DNA of 64,000 bases, taken from contig CM051455.1 in the NCBI GenBank assembly GCA_028274465.1, forward strand, positions 109,180,261-109,244,260. The letters are read 5' to 3'. This DNA is from Plantago ovata (lineage: Eukaryota > Streptophyta > Magnoliopsida > Lamiales > Plantaginaceae). The translations under genes and the position numbers were made by a program. The notes beneath the pieces were generated by a model. That model made no database searches and was not told the DNA's origin. It saw only the letters and a list, made by a program, of their open reading frames with translations. Of this stretch, positions 1 through 9,302 are shown one piece after another. How positions within the stretch are numbered: position 1 is the stretch's first letter; every line of letters begins with the position of its first letter.

Positions 1-50
1 AGTTGATTAATTATTTTCGTTCTATATTATTTCTCCTTAGGAAAACAGAA

Positions 51-670
51 ATGGCTATACTGTCCTCCGAGCTCATTGCCAACTTGGAATTGCAAAAGCT
101 AACAGGACCAAACTACGTGGATTGGATCCATGAGGTACGAAGGGTGCTATGGCACAACGAGGTTGAGTATGTGTTAGACGAACCTATCCCTCCACCTCCC
201 ACTGAGTTGACTACTGCAACCTATGATTGCTATTATGAGATGTCGATGGAAAAGGCCGAGTTTGTGAAGAATTTGTTGTTGAATGCTATGTCTGACAATA
301 TGGTTGGATCGTGTCGAGAGAAGGAACCATATGAGATTGTGAGATATCAAGGATGTGTGAAGGGTTCGAAGCTATCAAGATCATGCTTATCCAAAGACTT
401 GAGATAGAAGAGCTGTCGCCTGAACAAGTCAAGTCATTGATTGATTTTCTCTTTCAACATGTTGGATATGGCTTGGAGCTAGAAGCTAAGGCTTCCATTA
501 TATTTATCGTGGAAAGATTGTTGCAATCTATTCAGAATCCCGAAGTCGGGACAACAACAGAGTCGATTGCTGAGAGGCCTATTGCCAACGAGTTTCTAAG
601 GGTCAATCGTAGACCCAAAGGGAACAAGGGTGGCAAGAATGCACGCAATCGTAAGATGGCTAAGTTTTGA
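51..670 (+). pseudogene. Copia A unit 1 gag, frameshifted
   Basis: The ATG at 51 opens a gag-type protein with LTGPNYVDWIHEVRRVL near the start, the usual copia gag pattern of a substrate-like W-containing segment followed by a VEYVLDE motif. Gag would form the cytoplasmic virus-like particle. The frame breaks between about 355 and 400, where reading passes to the frame open over 353-670 (QRLEIEELSPEQVKSLIDF), which ends at TGA 668-670 after a basic stretch. It keeps a 48-bp segment around 460-505 that unit 2 lacks. The N-terminal part matches unit 2 closely but not unit 3. Confidence 0.75.
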
Positions 671-676
671 CTTAGG

Positions 677-1606
677 ATGGAGATTTGTCTCTATTGCAAA
701 CTCAAGGGCCATTGGAAGAAGGATTGTCCTCGACTGAGGGCAGATCAAGCTATGGAGCCACCGGCTTCTAGCTCAGGTATGTTTGTTATTGAAATGAACA
801 CGACTACTTTTGACTCCAATGTTTGGGTATTAGATACAGCTTGTGGCTCACACATTTGTAATAATGTGCAGGGGCTAATTGAACACATGCTAGTCAAGCA
901 AGGTGAAATCGACTTGCATGTTGGGAACGACAATCCAGTTGAAGCCAAACGCGTTGGACGTTGCAAGATAGATTTACCATCAGGACAATGCTTAGAACTT
1001 GATAACGTTTATTTTGTTCCATCCATTGCCAGAAATATTATTTCCATTCCATTGTTGGACAATTTGGGTTTTTCCTTTTGTTTTGCTAATAATACTTGTT
1101 ATTTTTCGCTAAATGACCAGTATTATAGAAAAGCTCGCTTAGTGAATGGTTTATATATTTTGCAAACTAGTCTACCTTTATTTCAAATACATAACAAACA
1201 ACCGTCTTCAAGTAGGAAGAATAATCCATCTTATCTATGGCATTGTCGGCTAGGCCATATCAATGAAACACGGATTCAAAGACTAAAGAAGTTGGACTAC
1301 TTAGAACCATTTGATTTCGAATCATATGGTACATGTGAATCATTTGTTAAGCGTAAGATGACGAACAAACCCTTCGTTGGACAAGGTGTTCGTGCCACTC
1401 GCTGCTTAGAGCTCATACATACCGATGTATGTGGACCTTTTAAAGTCCAAGCACGTGGAGGTTATTCTTACTTCGTTACCTTTACTGACTATTTCTCAAG
1501 GTATGGATATATTTATCTTATGAAGAATAAATCTGAGACCTTTGGGAAATTCAAGGAGTTTAGGAATGAGGTCGAGAATGAATTGAACCTAAGGATAGTC
1601 ACTCTT
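677..1606 (+). pseudogene. Copia A unit 1 zinc knuckle, protease, integrase N-terminal half
   Basis: The reading frame starts with a CX2CX4HX4C zinc knuckle (CLYCKLKGHWKKDC), then a retropepsin with active-site region WVLDTACGSHIC, a GAG_pre-integrase segment (LWHCRLGHINETRIQRL), a partly degraded zinc-binding region (CESFVKRKM, where unit 3 keeps CESCVKGKM) and the integrase core with its first catalytic Asp in HTDVCGPF. Protease would cut the polyprotein and integrase would insert cDNA. The frame is open up to the insertion of G1 after codon Leu in RIVTL, and continues with LRSDRGGEY at 22345. The Cys to Phe change in the zinc region suggests a dead integrase. Confidence 0.85.
1602..1606. 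repeat. Target-site duplication CTCTT of G1 (left)
   Basis: CTCTT lies immediately left of the G1 LTR start and again at 22340-22344 immediately right of its end. Uninterrupted copia units 2 and 3 carry a single CTCTT at this place, which confirms the insertion site. Confidence 0.95.
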
Positions 1607-2875
1607 TGATGAATGTGTATTTTACACTTTCATTCGAGTCTTTTTCACCTATTTTAGCTATCCTCTATGTTAATTTAGCTATATTTTAGTGCATTTTATT
1701 AGAATAGTGTCACGTTTCCCTTTAGATTTTATTTTACAGGTTTTGGTTGAAATTCGAAGATTCCCGGGCAAATATATTGAAGTTGACAAGGAATTGGTGT
1801 TCCAGAAGCCTATTTGGAGTATCTGAAGGTTTCCGGATGGGATTTGGAGTCTAGGGGCCGAATCTGGAGGTTAGAAGGCTACTAGAAGTCAGAAACCGAG
1901 TCCGAAAAGGGGAAGAAATTCAAAAACGCGTCGAAAACGCGGAATTCTGCGAAAAAACCGGGGGGCGAACCGCCGCGCGTGTGGGGCGAACCGCCCCGTG
2001 GTAATTCGAAGCCTATATATAGTTGCTCAGTTTTCTCCGAAAATCATATCTTTCCAGACCTTCTCTCCCACCTTTCTCTATAGTTTTAGGTAGGGACTTC
2101 CCAGAGCCTGTTCTGGGGGTCCGTAGCTTAGGGGATACTTTTTCATAGCAGTTTGGAGCTCGTAGGATCACGATTCTCCGGAGATTGACAACCTTCGGTA
2201 ACTTTGTATCTTACAGTTTTATTCTACTTATTTTATATTCTTTCAACATGTTTTCTTCTATGATTTCTGTTGATTGCATGCCTATTATGAGTAGCTAAAC
2301 TTATCGTTGGTGGTAGTATGTGAATTCTTAGCGAAGGGAAGATAATCATGCTAATGGCTATATCGCGCATTATACTCCGTGTCATTGCTTTATTTCGTTG
2401 GTCAGGCACAGCCTAAATTCTCGTATGTTGTATTAATTATTATGCACAATTGGACACTTGTCGACCATTAGACCAATTATCTTCGTAGTGTTGAATAATT
2501 ATGGAACACATTAGGACAATAGTGATTGACTTGTCAGACCAATTATCTTCGTAGTGCTTAATATTTGCAACAGGACACTAGATTGATTCAAAGATCTCTA
2601 TGCAAGACCGAGGAATTTATGCATGATTATCGACCCGTTATGCTAAGAAGGACCATACTATCACCAATTTCCATTATCTGCTAGAAACCCCTTTTGCTAT
2701 CTGTCTGCTGTTTTATATTCTCTTGTTAAATAGATAAAGCTAGTTATAGTCCTGAGAAAACGACACTCGAGTCATTCTACTGCTACACTACGGTTTTCGT
2801 TGTAGTTGTGGATTGCCTTTGGCTAATTACAAATTTATTTGACTGAATTCGAAGCACGACATCCGCGGTTCATCA
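1607..2875 (+). repeat. G1 5' LTR (1269 bp)
   Basis: It starts TGATGAATGTGTATTTTACA, ends GCGGTTCATCA, and matches 21064-22339 closely along its length. The terminal heptanucleotides form an inverted repeat (TGATGAA/TTCATCA). It contains a TATA box near 2014 and a GC-rich motif pair just upstream. The downstream part holds the sequence ATTATCTTCGTAGTG twice (about 2468-2483 and 2538-2553), an internal direct repeat also present in the other family 1 LTRs. Confidence 0.95.
1959..2021 (+). promoter_or_regulatory. G1 LTR promoter: GC near-palindromes and TATA box
   Basis: Two copies of GGGGCGAACCGCC lie at about 1960-1974 and 1983-1997, followed by TATATATA at 2014-2021. The transcription start should lie about 30 bp beyond the TATA box. 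The 3' LTR of the same element carries three copies of the motif, so copy number has changed since or during insertion. Confidence 0.6.
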
Positions 2876-2878
2876 AAT

Positions 2879-2896
2879 TGGCGCCGTTGCCGGGGA
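2879..2896 (+). other. G1 primer-binding site, tRNA-Asp
   Basis: TGGCGCCGTTGCCGGGGA is the exact complement of the 3' end of plant tRNA-Asp as I recall it. It lies 3 bp after the LTR end, the normal place for the minus-strand primer site. Confidence 0.9.
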
Positions 2897-3044
2897 CTAT
2901 ACTCCTTTTTTCTGTTTAATTTGTTTATATTTTCAGCTTTAGATTCCTAATTCTATTAGTTTTAGTTTTTCTTTTTAATCTCTCTCTAAAATTTCTTTCC
3001 TAGTCTGTTTCTAATCACCTTTCCTAGTCTGTTATAGATAGTGT

Positions 3045-3604
3045 ATGCCGCATACACGTTCTGCAGGAACACCGCTTGCTGATTCAATTGCTGAGATCAA
3101 TAGAGTCTACCACCAAAGAAGGCGACTACTTGAATGGCGCGCACTAGAGGAAATAGAGGATACCGATTTCTCTGAATATCTACTCAGTCTTTTCAAGAAA
3201 ATCGACGGAATGGCAGAAGCTAGACCACTGAAGGCATGGGTACAACCCACCAAGGATCGTATGAGGGGACCGGCGATTGTTCTTTCGTCTGCAACCCGAG
3301 ATCTAGAGATCAAGAACCACGCATTCCAACAACTTTCGAGGTTCTATGGCTTATCAAGGGAAGATGTGATGGGGTACTTGCACGATATCGATGATTTCGT
3401 CAACCAACTCCCACGACCCGGAGCTGACATAACAACGGATGAGTTGAGGATGAAGGTTTTTGCTATTGGACTTGGCGACAGAGCCAAGTCATGGCTGAGT
3501 TCTCTACCACCCGGCTCGCTGGACACTTGGGAGAAGGTTTTTTCGGCTTTCATGGAGAAATACTTCCCCCACACCTTGACTACCGCGCTAAAGGCGCAGA
3601 TCAC
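3045..3604 (+). pseudogene. G1 gag, N-terminal part
   Basis: The ATG at 3045 begins MPHTRSAGTP. From about residue 60 it shows the Athila-type retrotransposon gag domain: RGPAIVLSSATRDLEIK, FYGLSREDVMGYLHDIDDF, and the capsid core DRAKSWLSSLPPGSLDTWEK with FMEKYFP. The product would assemble particles. The frame is cut by G2 at codon 187 (duplication ATCAC) and resumes at 16040. An ATG-proximal leader of about 150 nt separates it from the PBS. The N-terminal 60 residues (arginine-rich) resemble those of G2, showing the two families share gag architecture. Confidence 0.85.
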
Positions 3605-5008
3605 TGATGAACGTATTTTTGACGCGTTCATCTTGTCTTTTTTACCTTCTTTTGCTATCTTCTAGCCTTGTTTTTGGTTAGTTTTGTAGAATAGTGTCAC
3701 GTTTTATGTTTTCTGCATTTTCAGGCACTTAGGTACGAAACGGCATTTTTGGAGCTAAAAACGAGCCTTTTTGATGAAAAAAAGATGGCCCCGTTGAAGT
3801 TCCCCAATCTCCGTGGCTTGTTCGTAAGTGTTTGAGCATCAATAAGCATCGAGAAGGATGAGTCCAAGGCACCCGAGGGCCATGCGAGGGCAAAAAGATT
3901 GAGTTTGAAGACAAAAATCTGCCCAGGAGCCAAGCTAAGCGCCTGGAATAGTGAAGCACTCCGCTTCATTTTCCAGTAGCTTTGGCACAGAAGCCAAGCG
4001 AAGCGCTTGGAGTGCCAAAGCGCTTCGCTTGCGAAGCGCTCCGCTTGGCTTCTCCAAGCGGTCCGCTTGGCAGCGGTTACGTTTTCGGATTTTCCTTCAT
4101 AGATCTGATCTTTGGTCATTTTTTGAAAATCTTTTGAACTGTAGCTTCGTTTTGGAGAGCTCCTAAGCCCCAAAACTGAGAGGAAACTCAGATTACATTG
4201 TATTTTAGCTTGGGATTCAAGGTTTTGATTGGAATTCATCCTTTGTAATCATCTACGGAGAGGTTTTCTTTGATTTCCACCGATTAGTGACAGCTTTGGT
4301 GGTAACTTGTATCACTCTCTTGTCTTGTAGTTTGATATGATGTATTCTGATTATTATTCATATGAATTGATGTCTATGTTGATGAATATTAGTAGCTAAA
4401 TCTTTTGTGTTGGTGGTAGAATGTAGAATATGCATGTTATGGGTTATGTTTATGCTTACATGAGATTGTGATTCAATCTTGCTGCAAATTCTTTCATATG
4501 ATTCTTAGTTGCCTATAAAATATATTCGAATTGAGTATAGTGACAAACTCTTGGTCAATGAAAGCTATAGGATTTTATGTTAGAGATTTGCAGCATGCTA
4601 GATAAATGGTGTTAGTGACAAGCACCTCTAAAGTATTGATAGTGGTCTTTTATGATGTGTGTCTTGAAATTTACCTAGACGAGTTGCTTAGCAGACTTGA
4701 TCGAAGGTTTTACGCGCTGAACTTGTGAGCATATTCGTAACCCATGCATGTGTATTTGATTTCTACCACCAACCGTTTTCCAAACTTGATTACAACAATC
4801 TGCTTTCTCGTTGCTTTGTTCAAGGAAAACGATTCTATAAACATTTGAACTCGTTGACTGAAATTACTAGCAAAAACCTCAAGCAAAGCCACGTTAGGTC
4901 CCGAGAGAACGACACTCGGGGACAACTTGCCATTGCACTCTAGTTTGTGTAGTGATAAGTGTTCTTAGGCTTTTAAACAAATTTAATTGGTGAAAAACGA
5001 CATCATCA
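3605..5008 (+). repeat. G2 5' LTR (1404 bp)
   Basis: The LTR runs from TGATGAACGTATTTTTGACG to AAAACGACATCATCA. Its last 170 bp match 15866-16034. Homologous LTRs lie at 52720-54090 (plus) and 62777-64000 (minus). Only short stretches resemble family 1 LTRs (a shared GAATAGTGTCACGTTT block and a PBS-proximal CGAGAGAACGACACTCG block), so the two families are distinct but related. Confidence 0.93.
3926..4072 (+). repeat. Near-palindrome cluster CCAAGCG/CGCTTGG in G2 LTR
   Basis: About six overlapping copies of AAGCG-NNN-CGCTT type sequence occur in 150 bp, the clearest being CCAAGCGGTCCGCTTGG at 4053-4069. The cluster can fold into several alternative hairpins and occupies the position where a promoter-proximal element would lie. 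The same cluster recurs in the other family 2 LTRs and in the internal 3' part of G4. Confidence 0.7.
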
Positions 5009-5011
5009 ATT

Positions 5012-5029
5012 TGGCGCCGCTGCCGGGGA
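5012..5029 (+). other. G2 primer-binding site, tRNA-Asp with one mismatch
   Basis: TGGCGCCGCTGCCGGGGA differs from the G1 site at one position (T to C) and lies 3 bp after the LTR end. Confidence 0.85.
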
Positions 5030-5152
5030 CTTAACTCCTTTGGTTGGTGTTTTTGTTTTGGTTTTTTCAGCGAACATCTCTTCTTTGTCTCATTTCTGTT
5101 TTTGTTTCTTTTTGCTTGAGATACTCACTATCTTGTATTTCAGGTGAGTGCA

Positions 5153-7456
5153 TGCCTAGAACCCGAACGGGTGGACCTATTACTGAACCTTTTGTAGACG
5201 AGATCGATCGTTTGTTTCAAAGGAGAAGGAGGAATTTGAATCTCGAATTTGAAGGAGTAGCATCTAGAGCTTCACTTCTGATATTCGAGAAGAGTCTTCT
5301 TCTTATCTTTTGGAGCCAATACTTGAATCTGTTTACTTGGAAGGTGAAATGGCGGAGAGACCTATACGTACACTTACTAAGCCTACGGTTGGGGCTAGAG
5401 GACCAGCAATTGTCCTCAATGATGCCACAAGGAACTTGGAGATCAAGAATCACATGTTCCAACAACTTCCCAAATTCTATGGGATGGCTAATGAGGACGT
5501 GATTGGGTAATTGAATGAGCTCGAGAATTTTGTTCTCCATCTTGGGCGACCAGGGGCTGGTGTTACGGATGATGATCTCCGTAAGAAGGTCTTTTCTATG
5601 GGGCTAGGTGATCGTGCAAAGGCTTGGCTTAATACTTTGGAGGCCGGGTCTTTGACAACATGGGATCAATGTTTTGACAAGTTCATGGAGCGTTACTACC
5701 CCGCTTCCAAGACAATGGCTATGAAGAGCCAAATTAGCTCCTTCGAGCAGAGGTACGATGAGCCTTTCCACGAGGCCTATGATCGATTCATGGGGTTGCA
5801 TCATCGATGCCCACATCACGGGTATGATAAAGGTCAGCTTCTTCATTTCTTTTACAATGGTTTACATCCCGAGATTCAATCTCAGGTGGATAGTATTTGT
5901 GGAGGTAGTATGGGGGAGTTGCTTCCTTCTCAAGCTCAAGTGAAGCTGGACATGATGTACCGGAATTCCCAAAACCGGAATGTGAGGGCTCGTGTGCTCC
6001 AAAAGGAGCACAGAGATGAGGCCAAGGTAGTAGTGGAACAAATTGCCTTCGATGGGTTCGCCCATAAAGTGAAGCAAGCTTTGAGGCAAAGCGTTCCTTC
6101 TCCTTCTACGGAAGTTTGTGGAGTGTGCAAGAACTATGGCACCCAGCCTATTTATGCCGTTCTGAATTTGCTAGAGAGCAATATATCACGAACGATGTCC
6201 GTCAAGAAGTGTATGCTGCTGAAGGAGAACAAGTAGTTGGAGATGTGAACTACGGGCAAGGTTATGGCAATATGAGGCCACAAAACCGTGGACCCCGAGG
6301 TGGGTACCAGAATCAAGGCAACCGTGGTTATCTTCATAACCCGGATCAAAATGCCTATGGGCCTAATCAAGATAGAAGTCGTCTCAGCTATGGGAACAAT
6401 TGGTATGAAGGAGCACCGCCTTCTAATCCTACACCTCCACCTCAGGTTGCTAGTTCGGGGCCACAAGGTGGAGGGGTCCTTCCATCACCTCTTGTCTCTT
6501 CTCTCAACGATCTTTTGTTGAAGACAAATAAGTTTATGGAGCATTACTATCGTAATGAGGCTACTAACAATCAACGCTTTGAGAAGCTTGAGGCTAGTAG
6601 TAGCAACCTCCATAAGAAGTTGCAAGAGCTGATAGATCGGGGGGCTAGTAGAGAGCAAGGGAAGATTCCCGGAAACACGGAGAAGGCTATGGCCATAACC
6701 GTGGTGACAGATTTGCCCGTGGAGATCAGGGTTGTGAGAGACAATGCACTAGTTGAGGTGCCAAGTTGCAAGATAACTGAAACTTGCAAGGTGAGTGAGG
6801 AGCTTGAGACTCCTAAGGTGGTCGTGGAAGAGAAAGTGGTCGCACAATCTGATGCGATAGTGGAAGAAGTGAATGAAAACTCATCGTCTGAGGATGAGTT
6901 GGTGGATATGGTGGAAGTGCCTATCCAAGAGAGCTTTGATGTGGAAATCGTCTTGGGTAAGAAGGATGGAATAGTGGCAACTCTAGACACGGGAGCGGGT
7001 GTGAATGTCATACCTTTGAACGTGTACGAAGAGTCGGGTTTGACTGGCTTAAGACCAATGAAGTGCATGGTGCAATTGGCGGTCGGGTCTATGAAGAAGC
7101 CATTGGGTGTGATCGAGAATCTAGTGGTAAGAGTCGCCGGTGTAGAGGTCAAGACGAACTTCATCGTCATGCCTACATCCTCCGAAAAGCTCAAGGATGT
7201 GGTTCTTTTGGGTAGAGCCTTCATCAACAAAGTACATATGGTGATAGACATGTATCGTCGTACATGTAGCTTCGAGGTAAATGGCAAGCAACATACGTTG
7301 CAAGCCATAATTAATTCATGTGCTTATGTTGATACTAACGAACTTGTAGGATTCTCTGGTCCTCTTTATGTTCGTCAAGATGTGCAGGGACTTGATGCTT
7401 TGAAGAGCACTGGGACGGGGAAGTCTAGTACCCGATGCGAAATTGATCCCGCATGA
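5153..7456 (+). pseudogene. G2 gag-protease, several breaks
   Basis: The ATG at 5153 begins MPRTRTGGPITEPF. The frame shifts near 5270-5310, and the TAA at 5508-5510 replaces the expected Tyr in VIGYLNEL. The Athila-type gag core follows (GDRAKAWLNTLEAGSLTTWD, CPHHGYDKGQLLHFFYNGL). A second frameshift near 6135 falls inside the CX2CX4HX4C zinc knuckle. From 6116 the frame is open to 7456: a glycine/asparagine-rich linker, a coiled-coil-like stretch, RGASREQGK, an acidic stretch, and a retropepsin with active site VATLDTGAGVNVIPLNVY. The protein ends 3' of the protease; no RT follows. Product role: capsid formation and polyprotein cleavage. Confidence 0.85.
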
Positions 7457-7498
7457 GCTAAGACGAGTCGAGCCAACGAATTTTAAACGAAGGCGCTT

Positions 7499-7507
7499 CT
7501 CGGGAGG
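7499..7507 (+). other. Left half of post-gag stem-loop of G2
   Basis: CTCGGGAGG is the left stem and half the loop of the hairpin that is complete in G4 (62023-62040). Copia B is inserted in the loop. The right half should lie beyond copia B but is lost in the assembly gap. Confidence 0.75.
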
Positions 7508-7885
7508 TGTTAGGAAACTTGTAATTTTGATGAGCAATTAACCATGCTAAATTAAGAACAGTCCAGTAACTAGTACTCTTAAGGTCCATAGGAATTTAGA
7601 ATTTTAAAGGACATTGTAAAAGAGGAACGTTTGCTGATGACTTAGATAGGTGTTAGATAAGTTATATCTTAGTGGATGACGTACTTTAATTTCTGTGAAG
7701 AAATTAATCTATTGACACTTTTGCGTATGATGTATTTTATTTTCTGAAAAGAAAATATCTTATTGATGCTTAGCTTTGATGTATCTTATTTTCTGAAAAG
7801 AAAATGACCTATTGAAGCATTTGCTGAAGATGTATTTTGTTTATTACAAACAAATTATTGAAGCAAATAAGAAACCGGTCAGAAT

Positions 7886-7947
7886 CTTGAAGACTTTTGA
7901 AGATCTGAAGACTTGAAGACTTGAAGACTTGAAGATTGCTGAAGACT
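7886..7947 (+). repeat. Tandem GAAGACTT repeat in copia B LTR
   Basis: The sequence repeats TTGAAGAC-type 9-mers about six times (GAAGACTTGAAGACTTGAAG and variants) before running into a TTGCTGAAGACT copy. Confidence 0.8.
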
Positions 7948-8280
7948 GGTAAGGCACGTGTTGCTCAGAAAGTGAAATTTTCAGCAACAGCATTGCATAA
8001 GTGAAAAATCTGAAAGACAGAGTAGGTTGTGCTTGCTGAAACTGAGAATGAACACTTGCTGATGAACATATGTGACCTCTTGCTGAATGTACGTGATTTT
8101 GCGCTCCAATGTTACTGTCTGAATTCTATTCAAAAGTGCATTTAATGCAAAGCTTACACACAAAGGACATGAAGACTAGAAGACAAACAAAGGTTGCTGC
8201 TGAAAGTACAAAAGCAAGATAGTGACATGTTAAGGAACAAAAGCCTTAAGATTTGAAATTCAAACGGCTCCTTACTTGCA

Positions 8281-8290
8281 CTATAAATAG
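8281..8290 (+). promoter_or_regulatory. Probable TATA box of copia B LTR
   Basis: CTATAAATAG is a near-consensus plant TATA box; it lies in the middle of the LTR, as expected for the U3/R border. Confidence 0.5.
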
Positions 8291-9192
8291 AGGTCATCCG
8301 GCAAAGAGTTGAAGTGTGTCAACAACGTGATCAAACTCTCACTTGTGCTTAAAATTCACAAACCTTCAAACACTCTTACTGCCATTGATCCGTTCCAAGA
8401 CTTAAAGCTTGAAAAAGCTACTTGTGAAGAAGTAGAACAAACTCGGCTAAGAAATTAGTTAAGTGTTCTTTCTTTCGAACAAGAACAAGTCTTGACACCA
8501 GAAACAATCAAACTTGTTTACTGCAAAGTATTCCAAGTTGTGTTTCTTAGATTACTTGTTGTAACTGAATAAGTTATAATTAAGTTATCTCACCCCAAAA
8601 CTCTCTAACTGAAAATACACCCTTTCAGGCGTGATATTCAGGGGGAACTTAATCGAGCAAGCTTATGCTGATTAAAAGTACCAAGTTTGGTGGAGAACAA
8701 GGTTGAGTTCTCTAGTTTAGGTTGGAGACAAAGCAAGTGTGCTTTGGTTTCTGTTGAATCGCTTTAGATAGGAGATTGTAAGGAACCTCAATCATATCTT
8801 AGTGGATTCAGTCCTAGAAAGGACAAAGTGGATTAGTTGGGAGATTACGCCACTCTCAGATACCACTCTAAAAGTGTTTGTGTGATTTACTTTCTGCATT
8901 TAGCTTTCAGCAAATTATATCTGTTTGTACACAGTCACTCACATCACTTGCTGAAACTCTTTACTTGCTGAAAAAGCACTTATCGTTTCAAAGACTTCCG
9001 CTCTCTGATTTTAAGTATCAGCAAACCAAGCTACTGTAAAGTAACTTACGCTTGCTGAGAAAGTTAAGTATCAGCAACCTCATTACTGCAAAGTAATAAG
9101 TACTTGCTGAGAAAGTTTTAAACGACAAAAGTTTGAAAAGACTATTCACCCCCCCCTCTAGTCTTTTCTTGTTGTTTAAAGGGACCAACAAG

Positions 9193-9204
9193 TGGTATCA
9201 GAGC
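9193..9204 (+). other. Copia B primer-binding site, initiator tRNA-Met
   Basis: TGGTATCAGAGC is the standard plant copia PBS, two bases after the LTR end. Confidence 0.9.
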
Positions 9205-9302
9205 AGGAGGTTCTTTAGCCTTCTGCACTGAACCTAGATCCCCTTAAGTGCTTTCCGTTAATCTCTTTCACTTGATCAGTTTGGTAGTGCTTTGCTGACA
9301 GG

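Larger units (their letters stand above)
1..1606 (+). mobile_element. Copia A unit 1, left part (gag to integrase core)
   Basis: The window opens in the leader of a copia element. A pyrimidine-rich stretch ending in TTAG just before the gag ATG at 51 resembles a 3' splice site. Gag, zinc knuckle, protease, pre-integrase domain and the start of the integrase core follow. The unit is cut after 1606 by gypsy element G1 and resumes at 22345; removing G1 and one copy of the 5-bp duplication CTCTT restores the integrase reading frame. Confidence 0.9.
7508..9190 (+). repeat. Copia B 5' LTR (1683 bp)
   Basis: It starts TGTTAGGAAACTTG, directly after the interrupted G2 hairpin, and ends GGGACCAACA two bases before the PBS. 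A TATA-like CTATAAATAG lies at 8281-8290. About 14 TTGCTGA/TCAGCAA copies are spread through it. The end could not be tested against the 3' LTR, which is missing. Confidence 0.8.

Noticed and set aside
4725-4943. Open frames at 4725-4943 and 4710-4925, repeated at 62842-63075
   Set aside because: They are inside family 2 LTRs on opposite strands; the recurrence reflects LTR homology only.
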